DNA of 64,000 nt from Mycolicibacter heraklionensis (GTDB lineage Bacteria; Actinomycetota; Actinomycetes; Mycobacteriales; Mycobacteriaceae). Both the position numbers and the translations under genes were made by a program. Positions within the stretch are counted from its first letter, which is position 1. Every line of letters starts with the position of its first letter. The notes beneath the pieces were generated by a model that worked only from the letters and a program-made list of their open reading frames with translations, did not search any database and was not told the DNA's origin. The stretch lies in the NCBI RefSeq assembly GCF_001021505.1, contig NZ_LDPO01000001.1, forward strand, positions 616,461 through 680,460. Direction: 5' to 3'. Shown piece after piece: positions 7,980 to 17,810 of the stretch.

Positions 7980-9134
7980 ATGACGATAGCGAACAACGAT
8001 GTGGCGATCATCGGTGTCGGACTGCACCCGTTCGGCCGGTTCGACAAGTCCGCGATGCAGATGGGCGCCGAGGCCATCCACCTCGCCCTGGCCGACGCCG
8101 GGGCGCAATGGAAGGACATCCAGTTCGGGGTGGGCGGCAGCTATGAGATCTCCAACCCGGACGCGGTGACGCGGCTGGTCGGTCTCACCGGCATCCCGTT
8201 CACCAACGTGTTCAACGCCTGCGCCACCGCGGCCACGGCCACCCAGGTCTGCGCCGACAACATCCGGTCGGGTAAGTACGACATCGGCATCGCGATCGGG
8301 ATGGACAAGCACCCCCGCGGCGCGTTCACCGATGACCCGGCCAAGCTGGCCCTGCCGGCCTGGTATGCCGAGAACGGGCAGTTTGTCACCACCAAGTTCT
8401 TCGGTATGAAGGCCAACCGTTACCTGCACGATCACGGCATCTCCCAGCGGACACTGGCCAAGGTCGCCGCCAAGAACTTCCGCAACGGAGCATTGAACCC
8501 CAACGCATTTCGGCGCAAGCCGATGTCTGAAGATGCCATCCTCGACTCGACGGTGCTGAACTACCCGCTGACCCAGTACATGTTCTGCGCGCCCGATGAA
8601 GGCGCGGCGGCGGTGATCATGTGCCGCGCCGACATCGCGCACCGCTTCAGCGGTAAGCCGGTCTACCTGCAGGCCACCGAGATCCGCACCCGCCGCTACG
8701 GCGCCTACGAAGTGCACGCCACCTCCGCCCCGATCGAAGAGGACGTGGCGCCCACGGTCTATGCCGCACGCGCCGCCTTTGAGAAGGCTGGCGTGACACC
8801 GGAAGACGTCGATGTGGTCCAGTTGCAGGACACCGACGCCGGCGCCGAGATCATCCACATGGCCGAGTGCGGCTTTTGCGCCGACGGTGACCAGGAGAAG
8901 CTGCTCGCCGACGGGGCGACCGAGATCAGCGGGTCGCTGCCGGTCAACACCGACGGCGGGCTGATCGCCAACGGCGAGCCGATCGGCGCGTCGGGACTGC
9001 GCCAGATCCACGAGCTGGTGCTCCAGCTGCGTGGCCAGGCCGGTGACCGCCAAGTGCCCGGAGGCCCGAAGGTGGGGTTCGCCCAGGTCTACGGCGCGCC
9101 GGGTACGGCGTCGGCATCGATCGTCATGGTCTGA
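7980..9134 (+). CDS. Thiolase-like / lipid-transfer protein (acetyl-CoA acetyltransferase family)
   Basis: A 384-residue thiolase-superfamily protein. The nucleophilic cysteine lies in NACATA (Cys81), and a FCAPDEGAAAV segment sits near residue 200. The C-terminal half has the NTDGGLIANGEPIGASG loop typical of SCP-x/Ltp-type thiolases. AAGGAGA lies about 8 nt before the ATG. Together with the DUF35 protein just upstream, it probably carries out thiolytic or retro-aldol C-C cleavage of an acyl-CoA in lipid or sterol side-chain catabolism. Thiolase versus aldolase activity cannot be settled from sequence. Confidence 0.85.
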   Translation: MTIANNDVAIIGVGLHPFGRFDKSAMQMGAEAIHLALADAGAQWKDIQFGVGGSYEISNPDAVTRLVGLTGIPFTNVFNACATAATATQVCADNIRSGKYDIGIAIGMDKHPRGAFTDDPAKLALPAWYAENGQFVTTKFFGMKANRYLHDHGISQRTLAKVAAKNFRNGALNPNAFRRKPMSEDAILDSTVLNYPLTQYMFCAPDEGAAAVIMCRADIAHRFSGKPVYLQATEIRTRRYGAYEVHATSAPIEEDVAPTVYAARAAFEKAGVTPEDVDVVQLQDTDAGAEIIHMAECGFCADGDQEKLLADGATEISGSLPVNTDGGLIANGEPIGASGLRQIHELVLQLRGQAGDRQVPGGPKVGFAQVYGAPGTASASIVMV

Positions 9135-9163
9135 GCGTCTGAAACGAAAGCACTCACTAACTG

Positions 9164-9184
9164 CATGCGCATGCCATGCGCATG
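9164..9184. promoter_or_regulatory. Tandem 10-bp palindromes, probable VapBC operator
   Basis: CATGCGCATG occurs at 9164-9173 and again at 9175-9184. Each copy is a perfect palindrome and the centres are 11 bp apart, about one helical turn. The pair lies immediately before a TATGTT -10-like hexamer (9188-9193) and the vapB ATG at 9200, ideal for autorepression by a VapBC complex. Confidence 0.6.
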
Positions 9185-9199
9185 TGCTATGTTGTGAGG

Positions 9200-9430
9200 A
9201 TGGCGGTTGCGATTCAGATCAAAGATGTCCCTGAAGAAGTTCGCGACGCGCTGGCCGCCCGCGCCGAAGCGCGCGGCCAGTCCACGCAGACGTACCTGCG
9301 ATCGCTGTTGGAACGGGAGTACCAGGCGGGGCGCAACCGGCAGCTCTTGGAGACCTTGGCCGGTCATCGCAGCCTTAGCATGACAGCCGAGGAAGTGACG
9401 GCCGTCATCCGCGCCGACCGCGACGGATGA
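9200..9430 (+). CDS. VapB-type antitoxin (ribbon-helix-helix)
   Basis: A 76-residue antitoxin. The N-terminal strand AVAIQIKDVPEEVRDALAAR fits a ribbon-helix-helix DNA-binding domain, followed by a helix and a charged C-terminus that would wrap the toxin. The open frame reaches ATG 9176, but that start lies inside the operator palindromes. ATG 9200 is about 7 nt after a TATGTT -10-like hexamer, suggesting a leaderless mRNA. The toxin gene follows after 10 nt. The expected role is neutralising VapC and autorepressing the operon. Confidence 0.85.
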   Translation: MAVAIQIKDVPEEVRDALAARAEARGQSTQTYLRSLLEREYQAGRNRQLLETLAGHRSLSMTAEEVTAVIRADRDG

Positions 9431-9440
9431 GTTTCCGCCG

Positions 9441-9848
9441 ATGATCGTGGTGGACGCTGGTGTCCTGGTGTTGGCGCTCACGAGCGGCACTCCGCAAGGC
9501 AACGCGGCACGCACAGCCCTGAACGGCGATGACGCCTGGCTTGCACCGGCACACATGCCGGGCGAGGTGCTACGCACCCTGCACAAAGCCGTGCTGCGCA
9601 AGCAATTGGAGTTCGAGGACGCCGAGGCCGCTGCCGAGACGGCTACCGCACTGGCTATCGAATACGTGCTTCCTGATGCACTGCTTCTGCGCACCGCCTG
9701 GTCCTGGCGGCACAACATCTCGATCTACGATGGCCTGTATGTCGCTGTCGCGGTGGAACGTTCCGCCGCCGTAGTCACTGTCGACAGCCGCTTGGCCGAT
9801 GCTGCTGACCAGCTCGGTATCCCCGTCGCAATCAACCTGCTCCAATAG
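9441..9848 (+). CDS. VapC-type PIN-domain ribonuclease toxin
   Basis: A 135-residue PIN-domain protein. The expected acidic Mg-binding residues are present: Asp5 (MIVVDAG), Glu42 (PGEVLRTL), Asp97 (IYDGLYVA) and Asp115 (TVDSRLA). It should be an RNase that arrests translation, often by cutting tRNA or rRNA, and is held by the upstream VapB. The module sits between the thiolase gene and a convergent operon, a common place for a mobile toxin-antitoxin pair. No frameshift or missing catalytic residue is seen, so it looks functional. Confidence 0.88.
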   Translation: MIVVDAGVLVLALTSGTPQGNAARTALNGDDAWLAPAHMPGEVLRTLHKAVLRKQLEFEDAEAAAETATALAIEYVLPDALLLRTAWSWRHNISIYDGLYVAVAVERSAAVVTVDSRLADAADQLGIPVAINLLQ

Positions 9849-9901
9849 CGCAGCAGCAGATCGTGCCGCGCCGAGCTGCGTTCAAGGTGTAGCCGCCCCC
9901 G

Positions 9902-10927
9902 TCAGTCGTCCAGCGTCGGCGGTGGCCGGTAGTCCGGTTCATACCCGGCGATCCGGATCGGGCTGCCCACCAGCCGGAAATCGCCTGCGGTGACGACTAT
10001 TTCCGGATGCTCCTTGAGGGCTTCGGGCAGCGTGCGCACCGCCGCCGCCGGGATGCCCAGAGGACGCAGTCGCGCCTCCCAGCCGGCCGCGGTGTCAGAG
10101 GCCAGCGCGGCGGCGACCACCGCAAGCACCTCATCGCGGCGGGCCGCGCGCTCAGCCATCGTCGCGAAGCCATCTACGCCGGCCTCCGCGGCGAACGTCT
10201 TCCAGAACCCGTCATGGGTGACGAACAACGCCAGATATCCCTCGGCGGTCGGGAAGAGCTGCGCGGGAACGTAATACGAATGCGCTCCGTGTGGGTGCCG
10301 TTGGGGTTCGATGCCGTCGTTGAGGTAGGCCGCCGCGCGGTAGTTCAGTTGCGAGAGCATCACATCCAGCAGCGACACTTCCACCTGCCCGCCGCGGCCG
10401 CTGACGATCTGCGCCAGTAGGCCCAACGCCGCCGTCAGGCCGGTGGAGTTGTCCGCCGAGGAGTATCCCGGCAGGGTCGGCGGCGCGTCCGGGTCCCCGG
10501 TCATCGCGGCGATCCCGGTGGCGGCCTGGATCACGTAGTCGAAGGCCGGTTGATCGCCGCCGTCCAGGCCGAACCCGGTCAGCGCGACGCAGACGATCCG
10601 CGGATTGAACCGCCGCAACGACTCATACGTCAGTCCCAGCCGGCGGATCACCGACGGCTTCATATTCACCAGCAGCGCATGGGATTCGGCAACCAGCTCG
10701 CCCAGTGCGGCCTGCCCGGCCTCCGACGTCAGATCCAACTGGATGCTGCGCTTGTTGCGGTTGAGGCTGGCGAAGTAGCTCGGGCCCACCTGGCGGGAGA
10801 TCTCGCCGCCCGGCGGTTCGATCTTGATGACCTCGGCACCGAGGTCGGCCAGCAGCATGGTGGCGTACGGGCCGGCCAGCATCACCCCCACTTCGAGGAT
10901 GCGGATCCCGGCGAGCGGTCCGCTCAC
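9902..10927 (-). CDS. Class III (CaiB/BaiF) CoA-transferase
   Basis: A 341-residue family III CoA-transferase: GIRILEVG and the GPYATMLLADLGAEVIKIEPP motif at the N-terminus, NRNKRSIQLDL near 55, and a central PAFDYVIQAATG segment. These enzymes move CoA between carboxylic acids through an active-site aspartate, here most likely the Asp of FDYVIQ. At about 340 residues it is somewhat shorter than typical 400-residue members. It is the last gene of a tight minus-strand operon and its start abuts the LLM gene stop. It may activate the substrate that the upstream B12 mutase isomerises. Confidence 0.87.
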   Translation of the reverse strand: MSGPLAGIRILEVGVMLAGPYATMLLADLGAEVIKIEPPGGEISRQVGPSYFASLNRNKRSIQLDLTSEAGQAALGELVAESHALLVNMKPSVIRRLGLTYESLRRFNPRIVCVALTGFGLDGGDQPAFDYVIQAATGIAAMTGDPDAPPTLPGYSSADNSTGLTAALGLLAQIVSGRGGQVEVSLLDVMLSQLNYRAAAYLNDGIEPQRHPHGAHSYYVPAQLFPTAEGYLALFVTHDGFWKTFAAEAGVDGFATMAERAARRDEVLAVVAAALASDTAAGWEARLRPLGIPAAAVRTLPEALKEHPEIVVTAGDFRLVGSPIRIAGYEPDYRPPPTLDD

Positions 10928-11881
10928 CTAGACGGCCTTGGCGAGTTCGGCGATCACCTCTCGGGTGCGGTACTTGGAGGCGACCAGTTCGTCGCGGGTG
11001 TCGCCGATCGGCAGCAGCCGAACTGACAGGTCGGTCACCCCGGCGTCGGCGAACTGCTTGAACCGCTTCAGGATCGACTCTTCGTCGCCGGCCGCGCACA
11101 GGTCGCCGACACTACGGGCCTCACCACGGTCGAGGAGCCGCTGATAGTTGGGCGAGGTCTCGGCCTCGGCCAAGATCCGGTTGGCGCGTTCCTTGGCGGC
11201 TTCGATCTCGGAGTTGGCGCACAGTGTGACCGGGATACCGGCGACGATGCGCGGTGCGGGCCTGCCCGCTTGCGCCGCGGCCTTGTTGATCTTGGGCGCG
11301 ATGTGCTCGGCGATGGCCTTCTCGTCCGCCATCCACAGCGACGTGCCGTCGGCGTGCTCGCCGGCGATCTGCAGCATCACCGGGCCGAGCGCGGCCACCA
11401 GCACCGGCATCTTGGTCTCGGCGCTGAGCGCGGTCGGGTTGTGCACGGTGAAGTGGTCGTTCTCCACGTCAACAGGGCCGGGTCCCGACAGTGCGGCGTT
11501 GAGCACCTGCAGGTAGTCCCGGGTGTAGGCGGCGGGTTTGTCGTAGGGCAGGCCGAGCATGTCCCGGATGATCCAGTGGTGCGACGGCCCGACGCCCAGC
11601 GCCAGTCGCCCACCCGAAATGGCGTGCACCGAAAGCGCTTGGCGGGCAAGTGCAATCGGGTGCTGGGCCTGCAGCGGCACCACGGCGGTCCCGAGCTCGA
11701 TCCGGGTGCTGTGCGAGGCCATCAGCGCCACCATGGTCAACAGATCGAAGTCGTCGGGCACCTGCGGCATCCACGCGGTGGACAGGCCCGCCGAGTCGGC
11801 CCATTCGATATCGGAGATCAGTTTCTTGACCTTGCGCGACATGTCACCGCGCTCGGCTCCGATCATCACGCCAAGGCGCAT
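10928..11881 (-). CDS. LLM-class F420-dependent oxidoreductase
   Basis: A 317-residue luciferase-like TIM barrel: N-terminal MRLGVMIGAERGD, WADSAGLSTAWMPQ near 30, RIELGTAVVPLQAQHP near 65, and GRLALGVGPSHHWI near 95, the usual LLM/F420 pattern. In mycobacteria most such proteins use coenzyme F420 for hydride transfer. It starts 2 nt after the B12-binding subunit stop and abuts the CoA-transferase. It is therefore co-expressed with the mutase and may oxidise or reduce an acyl-CoA in the same pathway. The true substrate is unknown. Confidence 0.85.
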   Translation of the reverse strand: MRLGVMIGAERGDMSRKVKKLISDIEWADSAGLSTAWMPQVPDDFDLLTMVALMASHSTRIELGTAVVPLQAQHPIALARQALSVHAISGGRLALGVGPSHHWIIRDMLGLPYDKPAAYTRDYLQVLNAALSGPGPVDVENDHFTVHNPTALSAETKMPVLVAALGPVMLQIAGEHADGTSLWMADEKAIAEHIAPKINKAAAQAGRPAPRIVAGIPVTLCANSEIEAAKERANRILAEAETSPNYQRLLDRGEARSVGDLCAAGDEESILKRFKQFADAGVTDLSVRLLPIGDTRDELVASKYRTREVIAELAKAV

Positions 11882-11882
11882 G

Positions 11883-12301
11883 TCAGTGTGCCCCCGCCTT
11901 CTCGACCACCTGCCGGACCCCGGTCACCAGATCGTCCAGTGTGGTTCCGGTGGGAAAGACCGCCGTAGCCCCGGCGGCCAGCAGTTTGGGCACATCGCCC
12001 TGCGGGATGGTGCCGCCGACAACGACCGCGATGTCGCCACCGTCGGCGGCTCGCAGCGCCTCGACGATGCGACCGGTCAGTGCCACATGCGCACCGGAGA
12101 GAATGCTCAAGCCCACCACCGCCACGTCCTCCTGCAGAGCGGTCGCGACGATGTCCTCGACGCGTTGCCGGATGCCGGTGTAGATGACCTCGAACCCGGC
12201 GTCCCGCAGGGTGCGGGCGACGATCTTGGCCCCCCGATCGTGGCCGTCCAGACCGGGCTTGGCAACCAGGACCCGTACGGGGGAAGTCAATGGAGAAGTC
12301 A

Positions 12302-12302
<1 letters not shown>
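11883..12302 (-). CDS. Cobalamin-binding subunit of an acyl-CoA mutase
   Basis: A 139-residue B12-binding (Rossmann) domain. The signature D-x-H-x-x-G (GLDGHDRGAKIV) near residue 20 provides the lower-axial histidine. SILSGAH near 65 and VVGGTIP near 95 are the other cofactor contacts of the methylmalonyl-CoA mutase family. As a free small subunit it resembles the IcmB arrangement. Its start overlaps the stop of the catalytic subunit by 1 nt, so equal synthesis is likely. On its own it would be inactive; it should pair with the upstream gene product. Confidence 0.9.
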
Positions 12303-13879
<1,577 letters not shown>

Positions 13880-13949
13880 CGATGGATACGGTACTTGCAA
13901 AAAATGAGAATGCCAATACCACTACCGCGACGTGCGCGAATGCCGGTAG

Positions 13950-14804
13950 CTATCCGGCCAGGTTGAAGTTGCCGCTGGCCCCGTAGACCGACAGCGAGAC
14001 CAACAGCGTCACCGAGACGACGACGATCAGCGAGGTCCGCACCGCGTTGCCCACCGCGACGCCGACGCCGGCCGGACCACCGGCGGCGAAATAGCCGAAA
14101 TAGGTATGGATCAACAAGATGGTGATCGCCATCAAGAAGGCCTGCAGGAACGACCACAACAGGTCGATGGGGTTGAGGAACGTGCGGAAATAGTGGTCGT
14201 AGAGGCCGGCCGACTGCCCGAACAAGAACACCGTGGTGAAGCGACTGGCCACGAACGACAGGATCACCGCGATGGCGTACAGCGGAACGATCGCGACCAG
14301 CCCGGCGACGATGCGGGTGCTGACCAGGTAGGCGATCGGGCGGATGGCCATCGATTCCAGCGCGTCGATCTCCTCGTTGATCCGCATGGCCCCCAGTTGC
14401 GCGGTGACCCCGGCGCCGAAGGTGGCGGCCAGGCCGATCCCCGCGACCACCGGGGCCGAGATGCGCACGTTGATGAATGCCGCCAGGAATCCGGTCAGGG
14501 CCTCGATGCCGATGTTGCCCAGCGAGCTGTAGCCCTGCACCGCCAGGGTGCCGCCGGCCGCCAGGGTCAGGAAGCCGACGATCACCACCGTGCCGCCGAT
14601 CATCGCCAGGGTGCCGGTGCCCATGCTGATTTCGGCGATCAGCCGGATGACCTCGCGACGGTAGTGGGCGAACGCGAACGGTGTGGTGGCGATCGCCTTG
14701 CCGTAGAACAGCGTGTGGTCGCCGATGCGACCCATCGCGGCGATCGGTCGCCGGAGCTGCCGGGTGACACCGGGATAGACGGCCGCCAGAGCACGAAGCG
14801 CCAC
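13950..14804 (-). CDS. MlaE/YrbE-family ABC permease, YrbEB-like
   Basis: A 284-residue integral membrane protein of the YrbE/MlaE family with about five to six hydrophobic segments. The diagnostic loop GAMRINEEIDALESMAIRPIAYLV is near residue 135; this E-x-D-A-x-x-x-M-x-I-x-P motif contacts the ATPase. In mycobacteria such permeases form Mce lipid importers powered by MceG (mkl at 50.0 kb here). It starts 3 nt after the YrbEA-like gene. No mce substrate-binding genes follow; the mutase operon does. It therefore looks like an orphan permease half. Confidence 0.88.
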   Translation of the reverse strand: MALRALAAVYPGVTRQLRRPIAAMGRIGDHTLFYGKAIATTPFAFAHYRREVIRLIAEISMGTGTLAMIGGTVVIVGFLTLAAGGTLAVQGYSSLGNIGIEALTGFLAAFINVRISAPVVAGIGLAATFGAGVTAQLGAMRINEEIDALESMAIRPIAYLVSTRIVAGLVAIVPLYAIAVILSFVASRFTTVFLFGQSAGLYDHYFRTFLNPIDLLWSFLQAFLMAITILLIHTYFGYFAAGGPAGVGVAVGNAVRTSLIVVVSVTLLVSLSVYGASGNFNLAG

Positions 14805-14807
14805 GGC

Positions 14808-15614
14808 TCAGCGCGCCGTCATCTTGATGCCGATCGCGGTGACCACCACGTTGACCACGAACAGGGACATGAAGGCGTACACCACGGTTTCGTTCACCGC
14901 GTTGCCGACGGCTTTGGCGCCGCCGCCGGAGATCGTCAGGCCGCGGTAGCAGGCGACCATTCCGGCGATCAGCCCGAACAGCGCTGCCTTGACGCAGGAG
15001 ATGACCAGCTCGGGAACTCCGGTCAGCAGGGTGATCCCGGCCGCGAACGCGCCCGGGTTGACGTCTTGCACGAAGACCGAGAAGACGTAGCCGCCAAGGA
15101 TGCCGATGATCACCACGAGGCTGTTGAGCAGCAGCGCCACCAGCCCGGCGGCGAGCATCCGCGGTGTCACCAGCCGTTGCACCGGGTTGATGCCCAAGAC
15201 CTCCATGGCGTCGATCTCTTCGCGAATCGTGCGTGACCCCAAGTCAGCACACATCGCGGTGGCACCGGCCCCCGCCACGATCAACACCGTCACCATCGGG
15301 CCGACCTGGGTGACCGCGCCGAACGCCGCGCCGGCACCGGACAGGTCCGCCGCACCGAGCTCGCGCAGCAGGATGTTGAGGATGAAGCTGACCAGGACCG
15401 TGAACGGAATGGCCACCAGCAACGTCGGCGCGAGCGAGACGCGCGCGACGAACCAGGACTGTTCGATGAATTCCCGGGCCTGGAACGGACGTTTGAACAA
15501 GAACCTGACGGCGTCCACCGACATGGCGAAAAGCCCGCCGACCGCCTCCATCGGCCCCGCCAGACGAACCCTCGCCGATTCCGGGGACCAGCGGATCAGG
15601 TCCTTCATCCCCAT
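14808..15614 (-). CDS. MlaE/YrbE-family ABC permease, YrbEA-like
   Basis: A 268-residue YrbEA-like permease. The N-terminal amphipathic region is followed by transmembrane segments, with the conserved coupling motif (IREEIDAMEVLGINPVQRLV) near residue 145. It ends in a hydrophobic helix (FVVNVVVTAIGIKM). A GGGAGGAG Shine-Dalgarno sits about 9 nt upstream of the ATG. It pairs with the downstream YrbEB-like protein to form a heterodimeric membrane channel for lipids or hydrophobic acids. It lacks adjacent mce genes, so the periplasmic part must come from elsewhere or the pair has another job. Confidence 0.88.
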   Translation of the reverse strand: MGMKDLIRWSPESARVRLAGPMEAVGGLFAMSVDAVRFLFKRPFQAREFIEQSWFVARVSLAPTLLVAIPFTVLVSFILNILLRELGAADLSGAGAAFGAVTQVGPMVTVLIVAGAGATAMCADLGSRTIREEIDAMEVLGINPVQRLVTPRMLAAGLVALLLNSLVVIIGILGGYVFSVFVQDVNPGAFAAGITLLTGVPELVISCVKAALFGLIAGMVACYRGLTISGGGAKAVGNAVNETVVYAFMSLFVVNVVVTAIGIKMTAR

Positions 15615-15701
15615 AAAGACAGGCTCCTCCCGAGACAGTGCGCGTGAATCCTATCCGATTCGTGGATTCTGCGATACTCGATTCTGATTTTTGTGCACAC
15701 T

Positions 15702-15710
15702 CATTCTCAT
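15702..15710. promoter_or_regulatory. CATTCTCAT motif upstream of the yrbEA-like gene
   Basis: CATTCTCAT lies about 90 nt upstream of the YrbEA-like start. The same nonamer, in the opposite orientation on the plus strand (ATGAGAATG), occurs at 13904-13912, 25 nt before the mutase start. The match could mean shared control, but nine bases is a weak basis. Confidence 0.25.
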
Positions 15711-15738
15711 CTGGCGCAAACGCCCCAAAGTGCCGTCT

Positions 15739-16563
15739 TCAAAGCCGGCCGTCGACCCGCAGGTCGGGATGCACCCACGCCGGTGACCTGCGCTCTTTGA
15801 AGGCACGGAACCCTTCGACGGCCTCCGGCGCACCCAAACTCGTGTTCATCCCGATCCGGTCGAACAGGCCGAGGTAGGAGTCCAGGCTGGCCTTCACCAC
15901 GGCACGCGCGGCCGGCGCGGTGCGGCAGCACTGCGCCAGCACGTCGCGTGCGGCGTCGGCCAGTTCCTCGTGCGGCACCACACGTGCCACCATGCCCCAG
16001 TCGAGGGCTTCCTGCGCACCGAAGGTGCGTCCGGTGAACATCAGGTCGCGGGTTCGGACCGGTCCGATCACTCGCGCCAGCATCTGGCTGTAGTAGGTGT
16101 CGGCGATGCCGCGGAACAGCTCGGGCACCCGGAAGGTAGCGCGGTCGCTGACCACGGCCATGTCACTGCAGAGCGCGATCTGCAGCCCACCGCCCTGGCA
16201 CAGCCCGTTGACCGCGGAGACCACCGGCTTGACCGAACTGCGCAGGGTGTCGAACGGGGTGATGTCCATGCCCAGCGCGGCCCCGAACGTGAGCCAGTCG
16301 TCCGCCCCGCCACCGCCCATGTCCCCGCCGGGGGCGAATACGTCTGCGGTGCCGGTGATCAACAGCCCGGCCAGCTCCGGATCCTGATTGACCCGGCCCA
16401 CCGCATACCGCAGGCCGAAGTACATGGCCGGCGTCATCGCATTGCGGGCTTCGGGGCGATCCAGGGTGCAGACCGCGATCGGTCCCTCCCGCCGAAACGA
16501 CAGGTACGGCGTTCCCAGCCAGTCCCCCTCGGGCGGGCGCGGCCCCTGCGATTGAGCATCCAT
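15739..16563 (-). CDS. Enoyl-CoA hydratase/isomerase family protein
   Basis: A 274-residue crotonase-fold protein. The oxyanion-hole segments are FAPGGDMGGGG near residue 75 and GLCQGGGLQIALCSDMAV near 120, with ELFRGIADTYYSQML in the catalytic region near 145. The frame runs open further upstream, but ATG 16563 has AAGGAGAGG 10 nt before it and gives a sensible N-terminus. The proline in the first oxyanion loop and the lack of the usual Glu pair leave the exact reaction open. It lies 38 nt after the APH-like gene and is probably in the same operon. Confidence 0.82.
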   Translation of the reverse strand: MDAQSQGPRPPEGDWLGTPYLSFRREGPIAVCTLDRPEARNAMTPAMYFGLRYAVGRVNQDPELAGLLITGTADVFAPGGDMGGGGADDWLTFGAALGMDITPFDTLRSSVKPVVSAVNGLCQGGGLQIALCSDMAVVSDRATFRVPELFRGIADTYYSQMLARVIGPVRTRDLMFTGRTFGAQEALDWGMVARVVPHEELADAARDVLAQCCRTAPAARAVVKASLDSYLGLFDRIGMNTSLGAPEAVEGFRAFKERRSPAWVHPDLRVDGRL

Positions 16564-16601
16564 CAGACCCCGACCTCTCCTTCTTCGGCGTGTACGCGGG
16601 C

Positions 16602-17690
16602 TCAGCCGGCCAGCTCGCCCACCAGCTCCAGCGTGCCCAGATCGCGGATGGCCTGGCAGCCGCGCTGCAGCATCGTGACGAACATGTCGTCGCCGCGGTC
16701 CGTGTCGGTCGCGAACACCAGCCCGAGCGCGCAGATCAGCGGTACCTGCAGCGCGCCGAACCGGTAGTCCTGCCAACAGGTTTCCCGGTCGTAATCGGTG
16801 ACGCCGTGGCCCAGCAGCGCGCGGTGATAGTCGGTGACCAGGTCAGCTTCGATCTCTCTGCGCAGCTCGGACGCCAAGCTGGTGCCGGTGAAGAACGCCA
16901 GGTCCCGGGCCGGCAGCCCAACACCCAGCGTCTGCCAGTCGACCACCCAGATCTGGTCCCCGTCGGGACTGAACAGCATGTTGTCCAGCCGGTAGTCGCC
17001 ATGGATCAACGCGAACCGGCCCAGCGGCGCCGACACCCACGGGGTGATGAGGTCCAGCGCAGCGGTCAACGTCGCGCAGTCCGCGTCACCGAGTTGGGCG
17101 CCGAGACGCTCAACGCATGCCCCGGCGCACATCCGGGCGATGTCACCCATGCCCTTGGCGCCGGCCTCGTCCAGCTGGGTCATGGCCAGGCCGGGAAAGG
17201 TCAGCCATCGTTGGTCGCACCAGGTGGGCGCGTGCAGCCCGGCCAGTGCGGTCACCGCCAACCGGGCCTGGCGTTCACCGCAACCCGCGATCTGATCACC
17301 CTGGACCGCGGGCGCCCGATCGGAGAGCAGCAGTGCGTACTCGGTTGCGTCATCAGTGATTTCGCAGTGGAAGCACTGCGGTATCGGAATCTTGACGCCG
17401 TCGGCGACGTCGCGATAGAAGGCGCACTCACTGCGATAGCCCAGGACGACGCGATCGCGGACGGCGTCGTCGCCGGCCGGCAGCTTGATCACGAAGCTGG
17501 CCGGCAGGTCGGCCGGGTTGTCGGCGTAGCGGGCCGCCACCCGATACGTGGCCCCGGTCTGGCCGGTGCCGACCGGGACGACGTCGACCGAGGCCACCTC
17601 GACCGGTTCGCCCCGGGCGCTCAACACCGCCGACAGCCACTGGCTGGTCACGTCGTGCGGGTGACGCGGTATCTGTCGCACGGAAGTCAT
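16602..17690 (-). CDS. Aminoglycoside-phosphotransferase-like (APH/choline kinase fold) protein
   Basis: A 362-residue kinase-like protein. The ATP-lobe segment (GATYRVAARY ... SFVIKLP) gives the lysine near residue 70, the catalytic loop is IHGDYRLDNML near 230, and the metal-binding DWQ lies near 255. In mycobacteria this family is usually encoded beside acyl-CoA dehydrogenases and lipid genes and is not an antibiotic-resistance gene. ATG 17690 is chosen over 17699. It is divergent from the carboxylase gene, with a 19-bp palindrome in between. Confidence 0.82.
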   Translation of the reverse strand: MTSVRQIPRHPHDVTSQWLSAVLSARGEPVEVASVDVVPVGTGQTGATYRVAARYADNPADLPASFVIKLPAGDDAVRDRVVLGYRSECAFYRDVADGVKIPIPQCFHCEITDDATEYALLLSDRAPAVQGDQIAGCGERQARLAVTALAGLHAPTWCDQRWLTFPGLAMTQLDEAGAKGMGDIARMCAGACVERLGAQLGDADCATLTAALDLITPWVSAPLGRFALIHGDYRLDNMLFSPDGDQIWVVDWQTLGVGLPARDLAFFTGTSLASELRREIEADLVTDYHRALLGHGVTDYDRETCWQDYRFGALQVPLICALGLVFATDTDRGDDMFVTMLQRGCQAIRDLGTLELVGELAG

Positions 17691-17743
17691 CGGTCGCACT
17701 CCGGCGCAAGGGAACTCATACTCAAAACCCGCACGGGCAGCGG

Positions 17744-17762
17744 CTTCCAGCCATGCTGGAAG
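17744..17762. promoter_or_regulatory. CTTCCAGC-CAT-GCTGGAAG palindrome and promoter before the carboxylase gene
   Basis: A perfect 8-3-8 inverted repeat just upstream of TACAGT (17767-17772), a good mycobacterial -10 hexamer, with the carboxylase ATG at 17811. The repeat would cover the -35/spacer region, so a bound dimer would block transcription. Confidence 0.45.
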
Positions 17763-17810
17763 ACGCTACAGTAAGAATTTCAGTATGGTCAACGAAAGAG
17801 GACCCCGCAG

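Noticed and set aside
13904..15710. Shared ATGAGAATG nonamer before the mutase and yrbEA genes as a firm regulon signal
   Set aside because: Nine bases, opposite orientation relative to the genes, and no dyad; listed only as a low-confidence site.
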